NCBI RefSeq assembly: GCF_029024465.1
Contig: NZ_CP118950.1
Location: 248,001 to 312,000 of the forward strand
Length of the DNA stretch: 64,000 nucleotides
Direction of reading: 5' to 3'
Origin: Lactococcus garvieae subsp. garvieae
GTDB taxonomy: Bacteria; Bacillota; Bacilli; Lactobacillales; Streptococcaceae
In this document: piece by piece, positions 26,184 through 33,219 of the stretch
Layout of the letters: every line of letters begins with the position of its first letter
Position numbering within the stretch: position 1 is the stretch's first letter
The notes under the pieces: generated by a model
What the model was told of the DNA's origin: nothing
Seen by the model: only the letters and a program-made list of their open reading frames with translations
Database searches by the model: none
Position numbers and translations under genes: made by a program

Positions 26184-26240
26184 ACGGCTTTTTTCAAGGT
26201 GTTTTCATGCACTCAAGAAAGGAGCCGTTTTTTTGTACGG
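26184..26240 (+). promoter_or_regulatory. Mutually exclusive hairpins before the next early gene
   Basis: ACGGCT (26184-26189) can pair with AGCCGT (26221-26226), which can instead pair with ACGGCT at 26235-26240. The 26184 arm is followed by TTTTT. Such a switch upstream of the ATG at 26258 could attenuate transcription or translation. Confidence 0.4.
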
Positions 26241-26257
26241 CTAAATTAGGTAATAAC

Positions 26258-26587
26258 ATGGCAATAGTATTAGAGAAACAAACACTACACGGAAAAGTAT
26301 ATGTTTGGCAAGATGATAATCCACAAGGAACAAAGTTATCTAGAATTGAAATAAAGTGGCGCAATCCAGAAGGGAGACTTATTAAATCAGATAGTGAGGT
26401 ATTCGATCGCTTACCTCTGGTACACCTTAAAGCAAAATTTGAAAAAGCCGTAGAATTAGTTGAAAATCCCGAATGGATAGATGAACAAGAAAAAAACTAT
26501 ATCGAGCGTCTGGAGCTAGAAATAGCAGATAGACAGCGCAAGATTCAATTAGCAAAACTTACCAAAAGATTAGGAGAAGCAATATGA
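26258..26587 (+). CDS. Hypothetical early protein
   Basis: 109 residues from MAIVLEKQTLHGKVYVWQDD; C-terminal half is a charged helix, probably coiled coil. The frame is open upstream to 26108, but that part spans the inverted repeat and hairpins. Overlaps the replication initiator by 4 nt. Confidence 0.6.
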   Translation: MAIVLEKQTLHGKVYVWQDDNPQGTKLSRIEIKWRNPEGRLIKSDSEVFDRLPLVHLKAKFEKAVELVENPEWIDEQEKNYIERLELEIADRQRKIQLAKLTKRLGEAI

Positions 26588-27321
26588 CGGAGGAGAGTAA
26601 CTTCCAAGGAGCGAACTATTATGTTGTTATCCCTGAACAAGTTCTACACGATAATAGACTTACACCTTTATCAAGATTAATATATGGAGAGGTTTCAGCT
26701 CTTGCAAATATTAATGGATTTGCTTGGATAAGCAACAGTAAACTGGCAGAAAAATATGGAACATCAATAAAAACAATTAGTGTTTCCATCAGTAGTCTTC
26801 AAAAAAATGGGTATATCAGAATACAGCTGACTTATAAAGAAAATAGTAAGGAAGTGGTGAAAAGAAGTATTTATATTAACGATATTAACAAAAAAGTAAA
26901 TAGCCTATTTACAAAAACTTCTATCCCCCCTTTACAAAAAGGTAATGCCCCTATAGAAAAAAATGTAAAGGATAATAACACAATGAATAACACAATGAAT
27001 AACACAAATAATAATATAGCGGACAAGTCCGCTAAGTTAGATTTGGATAGCAGATTTGAAGCTTTGTGGAAGTTATACCCTAGAAAAGCAGGTAATAAGC
27101 AAAAAGCAAGGGCATCTTATAAAAAAGCTATAAAGTCTGGTGTTACTGATCAAATTATCCAACATGGCATTGAGAACCTTATTGCAGAAAATAGGGAATT
27201 AAAATATATTCCTCACGGTCAAACATGGTTTTGTAATGAACGGTGGAATGATGAGCCTATGAAGGTAGGTTCTGCATCTTCTGAACGTCAAGAATATTCA
27301 GATTTAGATTTACCATTTTAG
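26584..27321 (+). CDS. Replication initiator / replisome organiser
   Basis: A 245-residue protein. Residues about 15-95 are a winged helix typical of phage replication initiators (LTPLSRLIYGEVSALANINGFAWISNSKLAEKYG). An Asn/Thr-rich linker (about 130-145) is encoded by three 12-bp direct repeats. The C-terminal domain (EALWKLYPRKAGNKQKARASYKKAIK) resembles a DnaD/loader-interaction region. The next large gene is a DnaC-like loader, the usual pairing. Confidence 0.85.
   Translation: MTEESNFQGANYYVVIPEQVLHDNRLTPLSRLIYGEVSALANINGFAWISNSKLAEKYGTSIKTISVSISSLQKNGYIRIQLTYKENSKEVVKRSIYINDINKKVNSLFTKTSIPPLQKGNAPIEKNVKDNNTMNNTMNNTNNNIADKSAKLDLDSRFEALWKLYPRKAGNKQKARASYKKAIKSGVTDQIIQHGIENLIAENRELKYIPHGQTWFCNERWNDEPMKVGSASSERQEYSDLDLPF
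26974..27009 (+). repeat. Three 12-bp iterons, candidate phage origin
   Basis: AATAACACAATG twice and AATAACACAAAT once, in tandem and in an AT-rich part of the initiator gene. In lactococcal P335 phages the origin lies inside this gene; assignment here is by analogy. Confidence 0.6.
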
Positions 27322-27330
27322 GAGATTTGT

Positions 27331-27495
27331 ATGGAAGAAATTAAAACACAAATTATTGAAGAATTCGAAATACAACACTATCCTTTAGGGGCTTTATTCA
27401 AGAAAAAATTAATGCAAGCAGATATCTATTCCATACAAGGCAAATTGCGAAGTATGGAGACAATACCAGCGGTTGTAAGATTTGGAGGAAAGTAA
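27331..27495 (+). CDS. Small protein between initiator and loader
   Basis: 54 residues starting MEEIKTQIIEEFEIQHYPLG, preceded by TTTTAGGAGATTTGT. Its TAA overlaps the ATG of the loader (TAATG), indicating coupling. Function unknown. Confidence 0.65.
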   Translation: MEEIKTQIIEEFEIQHYPLGALFKKKLMQADIYSIQGKLRSMETIPAVVRFGGK

Positions 27496-28388
27496 TGCAA
27501 ACCATCGGAAGTGTGATTGGCAAGAATCCAAAAATAAAAGATAATTTCAAAAAACTGATAAAAGAAGTTTTAGATAATCAAGAAATAAAAGATTTTATTT
27601 CAGAACACAATATGTCTGAAGATGAAATTTCTCGAAGTTGCTCTAGGTTTTTTGAATATGTCAAAGAACGCGACAAATTTAATTCTGGTGAACAAACTCT
27701 TATGAAGGGTCATAAGCCAGTTCTTGTTATGTCTGATAATTTTGCGACTGTTAGTTATCAAGAGACAGAAGAGCTTATCAGAACCAGAAAGCAGCAAAAG
27801 GATTATAAAAGGCTCAATAGAGACAGCATAATCAATGACAATACTATAAGGAAAGCTACTTTTGAAAACTTTATAGCTGAAACTGAAGAAGAAAAAACAG
27901 CTTTAGATTTTATGAAAAGAATTGCTCAGTATTATAAAAAAGGTGGAACTGGGAATACAGTAATCAGTGGTCCGGCTGGTACTGGTAAGAGCCATTTGTC
28001 TATGGCCGTTTTAAAAGAGTGTTTAGAAAATGAAAATACAACAGTACTCTTCATAAGTTTTTCAGAAATGCTTGATCTCATGAAAGATTACTTTGATAAT
28101 AAAAGCAGCCCTTACAGTCCAGAATACTTTAAACGATTAATGAGTGAAGTAGATTTACTTGTTATTGATGATATTGGTGCTGAAAAAATCACGGAATACT
28201 CGCAAGATGTGCTAACTAAAGTGTTAGATTCACGAACTGAAACAATTATCACTACTAATTTAGATAGTAAAGAACTCCGCAATAAGTATCATGGAAGAAT
28301 TTACAGCCGTATTTTTAGAGGAATTGATAATAAAGCCTTTAACTTTAAGGATATTAAAGATAAGCGAGTTTCACAATTACCATTTTAA
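27495..28388 (+). CDS. DnaC/DnaI-type helicase loader
   Basis: A 297-residue AAA+ ATPase. Walker A GPAGTGKS (about 156-163), Walker B LLVIDDIGAE (about 218), sensor region TIITTNL, and Arg-finger region RIYSRIFRG. The N-terminal 130 residues should bind the helicase or initiator. Loads the host replicative helicase at the phage origin. Starts by TAATG overlap with the preceding small gene. Confidence 0.9.
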   Translation: MQTIGSVIGKNPKIKDNFKKLIKEVLDNQEIKDFISEHNMSEDEISRSCSRFFEYVKERDKFNSGEQTLMKGHKPVLVMSDNFATVSYQETEELIRTRKQQKDYKRLNRDSIINDNTIRKATFENFIAETEEEKTALDFMKRIAQYYKKGGTGNTVISGPAGTGKSHLSMAVLKECLENENTTVLFISFSEMLDLMKDYFDNKSSPYSPEYFKRLMSEVDLLVIDDIGAEKITEYSQDVLTKVLDSRTETIITTNLDSKELRNKYHGRIYSRIFRGIDNKAFNFKDIKDKRVSQLPF

Positions 28389-28399
28389 GGAGAAACAAG

Positions 28400-29113
28400 A
28401 TGAAGAAGTTTGCAGAAAAAGAAGTAAAAAGACCGACCGCTACCAGTTTAATACCAGTTACTTACAGAGAAAATGTGCTTAAGGAGTTATCTAAGGCAGT
28501 AAATGCCAATTACACCAAAAATGCACAGATATTACGAGAACATAAAGAGTATATCTATTTTCTTGAAAGTAGACTCAAAGAGTGTGAAAATTTAAGAATT
28601 GAAGCTAACAATGAAGCTGCTAAAGAGTACGCTCTGAAATGTGAAGTAGTAGAAGATCGGGCAGAACTTAAGCGTGAGATTGACAAACTCAAATCCCAGC
28701 TCGAAAATCAGCAGCCAGAGATTCCAGAAGTTCCGCAGTTTGTTGCTGATTGGCTCGAAAGTGATGATCTAGAAGACTTAATTGATGATTGGTACAACCA
28801 CACAAGTCAGCTACCCGAAAAGGTCCGAGATTATTTAGATAGCTTGGGTGAAGATGTCACGACATCCGAAGATTGTTATAAAGAAACAGTCCATCTAATC
28901 GCTCGGGCTAAGATAGATGACTACACAGTCGCTAAGGAGAAGCGGTTTTATCTTAGGAATAAGCTGACGGGGCGCTATCTTTACATAGGAATTTGTGGCG
29001 AGTATAGAGAAGAAGAAGATACCACAGGTTTTATCAAATCTTTCCAATTCACTCAGCAAGACATCAACCGCATGGAAACTGGAAGCTATGAGCAGATTGA
29101 GGTGAAAGAATGA
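28400..29113 (+). CDS. Coiled-coil early protein with DUF1642-like end
   Basis: 237 residues. About 30-110 is coiled coil; the remainder contains PEVPQFVADWLE, the start of the DUF1642-like region of lactococcal and streptococcal phages, function unknown. AAGGAGAAACAAG precedes the ATG; overlaps the next gene by 4 nt. Confidence 0.7.
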   Translation: MKKFAEKEVKRPTATSLIPVTYRENVLKELSKAVNANYTKNAQILREHKEYIYFLESRLKECENLRIEANNEAAKEYALKCEVVEDRAELKREIDKLKSQLENQQPEIPEVPQFVADWLESDDLEDLIDDWYNHTSQLPEKVRDYLDSLGEDVTTSEDCYKETVHLIARAKIDDYTVAKEKRFYLRNKLTGRYLYIGICGEYREEEDTTGFIKSFQFTQQDINRMETGSYEQIEVKE

Positions 29114-29409
29114 GTGAACAAAAATATTATGTGAAGCTAAAAAAGGAGTTTCAGGCAACTGGTGTGACTTTTGCAGATATGAGTTTGTATCTTTATAAGA
29201 ACGGTGCTTTTGATTATGGTTATAACAGTTACCCTTTCACAAAATCAGAACTTGCTGAAATCATGGGTGGGGCTTTGTATAAAAAAGCAGATTACTGTGA
29301 ATTTATGGAACTTCCTCCAGATTGGGAAATGATAAATGATAAACATAATAAATGGCAGTGTGAATGGATTAACCCACTCATTGAGCTTGTGCCTGTGGAG
29401 GAAGAATGA
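29110..29409 (+). CDS. Hypothetical early protein
   Basis: 99 residues, starting in an ATGA overlap and ending in one. Aromatic and acidic; no membrane segment. No family recognised. Confidence 0.65.
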   Translation: MSEQKYYVKLKKEFQATGVTFADMSLYLYKNGAFDYGYNSYPFTKSELAEIMGGALYKKADYCEFMELPPDWEMINDKHNKWQCEWINPLIELVPVEEE

Positions 29410-29735
29410 GCAATTGTATTATATCTGAAAAATTGTTAGAAACGTTGTTAAAACAAACAAATCAATCTATCAATAAAGAGGTTGATCGTGTACGTTCTGA
29501 GGTGTGGAAGAGTAGTCCTTTCGCTTCTTCCACCACCGACGAACTTTCTGTTGAAAAACTCCAAGAACGCTGTGACAGATATGAAAAGAATCTTGCCACG
29601 GCTGTTGAAGCTTTGAAAGATTTAGTTTCAGCACAAGAGCAACTATGGACAAGCATAAACGGAAGAGGTCTTGTAGATGATGCTATTGACAATGCTAAGC
29701 AAGCACTCGCAGAAATCGGAGGGGAAGATGACTGA
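29406..29735 (+). CDS. Hypothetical early protein
   Basis: 109 residues, mostly helical with a coiled-coil centre (SVEKLQERCDRYEKNLATAV). ATGA overlap with the gene before and an 8-nt overlap with the gene after. Confidence 0.65.
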   Translation: MSNCIISEKLLETLLKQTNQSINKEVDRVRSEVWKSSPFASSTTDELSVEKLQERCDRYEKNLATAVEALKDLVSAQEQLWTSINGRGLVDDAIDNAKQALAEIGGEDD

Positions 29736-29883
29736 TAAAGATATAGAAGATATAAAAAAAGCATTTGAACCTGTTCTTATCATGATTCTAAAATTACCAT
29801 TCTGGCTAGAAAGACATTTGAAATGGTACACAGTGGATTCAAAATATGACAAGTATAGAAATGAAGGGAGCGGCGATGAGTGA
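29728..29883 (+). CDS. 51-residue early protein
   Basis: Starts MTDKDIEDIKKAFEPVLIMI at 29728 behind GGAGGGGAAG. One hydrophobic stretch (VLIMILKLPFWL) could touch the membrane. Overlaps both neighbours. Confidence 0.55.
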   Translation: MTDKDIEDIKKAFEPVLIMILKLPFWLERHLKWYTVDSKYDKYRNEGSGDE

Positions 29884-30103
29884 ATTAGAAGATATTACAC
29901 GGCATATTGTACGACAGGAAGAAGAACGACAAGTCGAAAAAATTAAGCTTGAATCTGAAATAAAAGCTCTTGAAGAAGTGCTTGAACATGGTATCTCGAC
30001 AGAGTTTGTCGAAGATGAAGTGATTTATATCTACTCTCCAAAAACGGCGCATGATATGAGAGAGAAATTGGAAGAAAACTACAAACAGCTTCATCTCAAC
30101 TAA
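29876..30103 (+). CDS. Hypothetical coiled-coil early protein
   Basis: 75 residues from MSELEDITRHIVRQEEERQV; the ATG at 29876 follows GAAGGGAGCGGCG. Highly charged helix in the first half. No family recognised. Confidence 0.55.
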   Translation: MSELEDITRHIVRQEEERQVEKIKLESEIKALEEVLEHGISTEFVEDEVIYIYSPKTAHDMREKLEENYKQLHLN

Positions 30104-30129
30104 CGATTCCTCAAAGCATTGCGGATGAG

Positions 30130-30339
30130 TTGGATAAACGTTGGGAAGCTCAAAATAAATATTTACAACGAAAAGTTACTGTCCCACGAGACGCTTTGTA
30201 CAATGCTGTAAATCCCTATGACAACCAACTTGCAGCTACAAAAATAGGAAAATGGATTGACGAGAGTCAAAATATTTGCTTCGCCTACCTCGCAGGCAAG
30301 GCGCTCGGTGTTGAGCTTGTGGAGGTGACAGATGATTAA
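30130..30339 (+). CDS. Hypothetical early protein, start uncertain
   Basis: 69 residues if it begins at TTG 30130. The same frame reads TIPQSIADELDKRWEAQ upstream and is open back to 30055 without ATG, GTG or a good RBS. It resembles the ending of DUF1642-type phage proteins, so it may be an N-terminally truncated gene. Confidence 0.45.
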   Translation: MDKRWEAQNKYLQRKVTVPRDALYNAVNPYDNQLAATKIGKWIDESQNICFAYLAGKALGVELVEVTDD

Positions 30340-30436
30340 ATAGAGCTGTGGCTATCACGCTGACCTATTTAAACGTATATCAGATGACAAAGGAAATACA
30401 TTAAAGACTGAGAAGTTTAAGGAGTGTTGGGAATGA
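30332..30436 (+). pseudogene. Small gene with an in-frame amber stop
   Basis: ATG-ATT-AAA-TAG is followed in the same frame by 30 further sense codons (SCGYHADLFKRISDDKGNTL onward) to a TGA that overlaps the next ATG as ATGA. GTGGAGGTGACAG gives an RBS. The intact gluing to both neighbours suggests a real gene of about 34 residues hit by a nonsense change. Confidence 0.5.
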
Positions 30437-30621
30437 AATTACCTTATTTTAAAATAGATAAAGTAAGTGGTGTTTGTAGAAAATGTTCAAATATTAACTG
30501 CAATCATGAGCGGAAATATAATAAGAAAAACGTAAAACCTTATGTTTCTCGAAGTCGAATTAAGAAATATGAAAAGGACATAATAAAGGAGCAATTGGAA
30601 GATAAAAACAACGCATTTTAA
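30433..30621 (+). CDS. Small Cys-rich protein
   Basis: 62 residues from the ATG at 30433 in an ATGA overlap. A CxxC...CxH arrangement (VCRKCSNINCNH) near residues 15-27 may bind zinc; the rest is very basic. Could bind nucleic acid. No family recognised. Confidence 0.55.
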   Translation: MKLPYFKIDKVSGVCRKCSNINCNHERKYNKKNVKPYVSRSRIKKYEKDIIKEQLEDKNNAF

Positions 30622-30682
30622 CAAAAATAAAAAAATCCTTATAAAGGCAGTGATGGCAAGGGAGTACAGCTTATAAAGCCAC

Positions 30683-30713
30683 TTCCGATTATATTATATA
30701 TTTACCATAGTTT
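30683..30713 (+). repeat. 31-bp element, copy 2
   Basis: Second copy of the element at 24639-24669, again directly upstream of an RBS (TTTAAGGAG), here of the methylase gene. The two copies enclose about 6 kb including the replication genes. Confidence 0.75.
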
Positions 30714-30725
30714 AAGGAGAAAGAA

Positions 30726-31256
30726 ATGAAATTAGATAAAGTTGCAAATTCTGGTAATGATGAGTTTTATACACCAGAGTATGCAATAAAACCACTATTA
30801 AAATATATTCCGAAAAATGCTAAGGTTTGGTGTCCATTTGATACATCAGACAGCCTATTTGTGAAATTACTACTTGAACACGGCTGTGAAGTAGTGAATA
30901 CACATATTTCACGAGGAGAAGATTTCTTTGAGTTATCAAATAGTGAAATAGCGGACTGGTGTGACTACATTATTAGTAATCCTCCTTATTCTAGGAAAAC
31001 AGAAGTGTTGGAGGAGCTGTTCATGACCGAAAAACCATTTGCTATGCTATTGGGGTGTGTTGGCCTATTTGAGAGCCAAAAAAGATTTGAAATGTTTAGG
31101 GATAATAGTTTTGAGATTATGATGTTTAATCGACGTATCTCATATTTCCAAAGTTATGAAGAACAGAAACCTTCAAAAAATCCTCCGTTTTCTTCATGGT
31201 ATTTGTGCAAGGGAATTTTAAATAAACCGTTTGTGTTCGAAGAGGTAGTCAAATGA
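30726..31256 (+). CDS. Orphan DNA N6-adenine methyltransferase
   Basis: A 176-residue protein with the adenine-methylase motif NPPY (ISNPPYSRKTEVLEEL, about residue 90) and EFYTPEYAIKPLL at the N-terminus. A CPFDTSD segment stands where an FxGxG AdoMet motif would be. No restriction enzyme is nearby. Likely protects phage DNA from host restriction or marks it; target unknown. Start set by AAGGAGAAAGAA. Confidence 0.75.
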   Translation: MKLDKVANSGNDEFYTPEYAIKPLLKYIPKNAKVWCPFDTSDSLFVKLLLEHGCEVVNTHISRGEDFFELSNSEIADWCDYIISNPPYSRKTEVLEELFMTEKPFAMLLGCVGLFESQKRFEMFRDNSFEIMMFNRRISYFQSYEEQKPSKNPPFSSWYLCKGILNKPFVFEEVVK

Positions 31257-31468
31257 AATCAAGCTGGAAAAAGCAAAGGCTTGCTACTAAGAAGCGGAGT
31301 ATTAAGTTAATGAAGTGGAAGAATAACTTTATTAGGAAATATGGATATAAAAGGATAGCAGCATTTTGCGTTAGAGCTAGTGAGGCAGCACGGAGGTTTG
31401 TAAATGCTTTCTACTCTGTTCGAAAATCTATCACAAGATTACGGAAAGCAAATGAGGTAATGGAATGA
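31253..31468 (+). CDS. Small very basic protein
   Basis: 71 residues with many Lys and Arg (MKSSWKKQRLATKKRSIKLM). ATGA overlap with the methylase gene. May bind nucleic acid; no family recognised. Confidence 0.6.
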   Translation: MKSSWKKQRLATKKRSIKLMKWKNNFIRKYGYKRIAAFCVRASEAARRFVNAFYSVRKSITRLRKANEVME

Positions 31469-31572
31469 ATAAGTTTATTGAAAATGCAGTCACAGGAATT
31501 CTGTTAGGTGGATTTGCAGCTCTATTCATTGCAGTGATTTATCGCACTGTAAGATGGATTCTTGGATTTTAG
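31465..31572 (+). CDS. 35-residue single-span membrane peptide
   Basis: Starts in an ATGA overlap. GILLGGFAALFIAVIY forms one membrane segment, flanked by charged ends. Function unknown. Confidence 0.55.
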   Translation: MNKFIENAVTGILLGGFAALFIAVIYRTVRWILGF

Positions 31573-31579
31573 AAAAACA

Positions 31580-31604
31580 AAAAAGCCCGGTAGCAGCGGG
31601 CTTA
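31580..31604 (+). terminator. Hairpin ending the early operon
   Basis: AAGCCCG pairs with CGGGCTT around GTAGCAG. Only a poor T run follows, so termination may be partial. Confidence 0.5.
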
Positions 31605-31654
31605 GGTAAATGTTTTGTTCTATCTAAATTATACCATATAAGGAGGTTAAAGTT

Positions 31655-32092
31655 TTGGCTGATAAGTTAGATAGACTAATAAAAGACTACGTCACTGGTA
31701 ATCTTGATAGGCAAATTCAATCAAGGGTGAACAGTATCACTTTTAAGATGAAATATAAAAGTAAGCCAGACAATTTGGGAATCCGAACGGCATATTCTGG
31801 TGGGTCTGAACAAGAGAGTGCACTCCTATTGCAAGAAGAAATTGATAGAGCTATTGAAACGGATAGCTTAATTAATGAGATAAAGTATAAAAAATATCAA
31901 CTTGAAACATGGTTTGGCACTCCTGGTAAAAGGACTGATGACTATTTAATCTGTGAGGAACGGTGGAAAAATAAGTCACCGCAATGGTACATTGCTCAAA
32001 AGATAAAATTCAGTGAAAAAACAGTACAAAGGAACTATTTGGCATTGAAGAAATCAATAATAGATTGGGGAGAACTTGAAGAATACATTTGA
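31655..32092 (+). CDS. ArpU/RinA-like late transcription regulator
   Basis: 145 residues; the C-terminal part (WYIAQKIKFSEKTVQRNYLALKKSIIDW) looks like an HTH of the ArpU/RinA type of phage late activators. TTG start at 31655 behind ATAAGGAGGTTAAAG. It lies immediately upstream of the three 11-bp-spaced GTCC boxes and the predicted late promoter, its likely target. Confidence 0.75.
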   Translation: MADKLDRLIKDYVTGNLDRQIQSRVNSITFKMKYKSKPDNLGIRTAYSGGSEQESALLLQEEIDRAIETDSLINEIKYKKYQLETWFGTPGKRTDDYLICEERWKNKSPQWYIAQKIKFSEKTVQRNYLALKKSIIDWGELEEYI

Positions 32093-32095
32093 GCT

Positions 32096-32157
32096 GTCCG
32101 ATTTATGTCCGAAAGTTGTCCTTTTAAGCCGATGTAATCGTGCTAATATTGTATTAT
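32096..32157 (+). promoter_or_regulatory. Probable late promoter with 11-bp-spaced activator boxes
   Basis: GTCC occurs at 32096, 32107 and 32118, exactly one helical turn apart (GTCCGA twice, GTCCTT once). TATTAT at 32152-32157 follows about 30 bp later with no good -35 box. This layout suits activation by the ArpU-like protein. Confidence 0.6.
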
Positions 32158-32222
32158 GAACAATTCGGCAGAATGCTATCATGGTTAGTCTCGATGAATC
32201 AAAAAGTGCGAGATTGTTCATA
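32155..32222 (+). ncRNA. Structured RNA before the tRNA
   Basis: TATGAACAAT (32155-32164) pairs perfectly with ATTGTTCATA (32213-32222). A second stem, TCTCG/CGAGA, stacks inside next to the 3' arm. At about 65 nt it is too short for a tRNA. It ends 3 nt before the tRNA-Lys. Confidence 0.5.
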
Positions 32223-32225
32223 AGT

Positions 32226-32299
32226 AACCGACATGGTCAAGGGGTTAAGACACTACACTTTTAATGTAGAGACGTGAGTTCGAATCTCGCTGTCGGTTA
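32226..32299 (+). tRNA. tRNA-Lys (anticodon UUU)
   Basis: Acceptor AACCGAC/GTCGGTT, anticodon stem CTACA/TGTAG with loop CTTTTAA (anticodon TTT), T arm GTGAG-TTCGAAT-CTCGC, and a D arm GTC/GAC. CCA is not encoded. It lies between the early and late modules of the prophage and would supply the very common AAA codon. Confidence 0.85.
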
Positions 32300-32302
32300 T
32301 AG

Positions 32303-32325
32303 CAGGTACTTACAGGAAGTGCCTG
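32303..32325 (+). other. Hairpin directly after the tRNA
   Basis: CAGGTACTT pairs with AAGTGCCTG (nine pairs, one G-T). It may guide 3' processing. Confidence 0.55.
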
Positions 32326-32358
32326 ACTCTAGAAAATACTTATAAACACTATCCTGTT

Positions 32359-32384
32359 AAAGCTGTCAGAAATGGCGGCTTTTT
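32359..32384 (+). terminator. Terminator after the tRNA
   Basis: AAAGCTGTC pairs with GGCGGCTTT (several G-T pairs) and runs into TTTTTAT. Read-through would be needed if the late promoter is upstream. The next 200 bp (32387-32598) show no gene. Confidence 0.55.
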
Positions 32385-32598
32385 ATGTCATAATATCACA
32401 AGGAAGTTTGAATTTTTCGCAAACGTGAAAAAGGTGGAATGACTTGTTTGAGTCATTGAATAGAAAGAGTTTGATTTCCTTTGGTGATTACATTACTAAG
32501 GGTTTCGGATATAGTTTCGGTTGATATAAAGTAGAAGTGTAATTAAGGTCAATTTTGTATATATCATTAAATAAAAATATAGGAAGGAATTTAAAATT

Positions 32599-33099
32599 AT
32601 GCCAATGATTGGACGATGTCGAGAGCTTAATTGCCATGCGATGGTTTTTCGGCCAGCTGTATACTGCGCTAAACACAAGGCTATGGAACACGCCTACCAA
32701 GAGAAGCGTAAGGAATATGACCGCGTTCGTTTTCAAAATTATAACTACAAAAGAAATAATATGAACCGAATGAAGTCCGAACAAAACAAGTTCTACCATA
32801 CTAAACTTTGGAAAAGCATTAGAGCGACAGCTTTAGAACGTGACAATCATTTGTGTCAATACTGTTTGTCTCGTGGTCGCATTCGAACAGGTAACATCGG
32901 TGACCATATCGTGCCTTATGAGTTTGACTCAGAGAACAGATCAAACCTTGAGAACATTGCGACCTGTTGCGCGAAATGCCACAGTACGAAGACAAAATGG
33001 GAACAGCTCTATTATGGGACGGGTGTCAAGAATCGTTTAAAAAAAGTTGTGCCGATTAGAAACGTGAAGGATGTTCCAGATTTTCAGACTGATATTTAA
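32599..33099 (+). CDS. HNH endonuclease of the packaging module
   Basis: A 166-residue protein with N-terminal zinc-type Cys/His (CRELNCH, YCAKH) and an HNH core: CQYC, GDHIVPY, NLENIATCCAKCHSTKT. In HK97-like cos phages of Gram-positives this enzyme works with terminase to cut cos. AGGAAGGAATTTAAAATT precedes the ATG. Confidence 0.9.
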   Translation: MPMIGRCRELNCHAMVFRPAVYCAKHKAMEHAYQEKRKEYDRVRFQNYNYKRNNMNRMKSEQNKFYHTKLWKSIRATALERDNHLCQYCLSRGRIRTGNIGDHIVPYEFDSENRSNLENIATCCAKCHSTKTKWEQLYYGTGVKNRLKKVVPIRNVKDVPDFQTDI

Positions 33100-33102
33100 T
33101 AT

Positions 33103-33192
33103 CCCCCCCCACTATTACAATTTTTGGAGAGCACTCACAAGGTGTTTTCTTGCGTGAAAACCAAATTTTTAAAATTTTTAGGTAGGGGGGGG
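33103..33192. other. C8/G8 tracts between HNH and terS, candidate cos region
   Basis: C8 at 33103-33110 and G8 at 33185-33192 face each other across 74 bp between the HNH and terS starts. Cos sites of this phage group lie near here. The exact cut cannot be read. Confidence 0.35.
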
Positions 33193-33219
33193 TCAAACAA
33201 AAAAGAAAGGAGATTATTT

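Noticed and set aside
26108-26257. N-terminal extension of the gene at 26258
   Set aside because: It would translate through the inverted-repeat arm and hairpins; sequence is not protein-like.
32155-32222. A second tRNA gene
   Set aside because: Only about 65 nt, no T-loop GTTCRA and no anticodon arm of normal form.
33124-33219. Longer terS starting at 33124
   Set aside because: The extension crosses the poly-G tract, lacks an RBS and would add unrelated basic sequence; TTG 33220 has a strong RBS.
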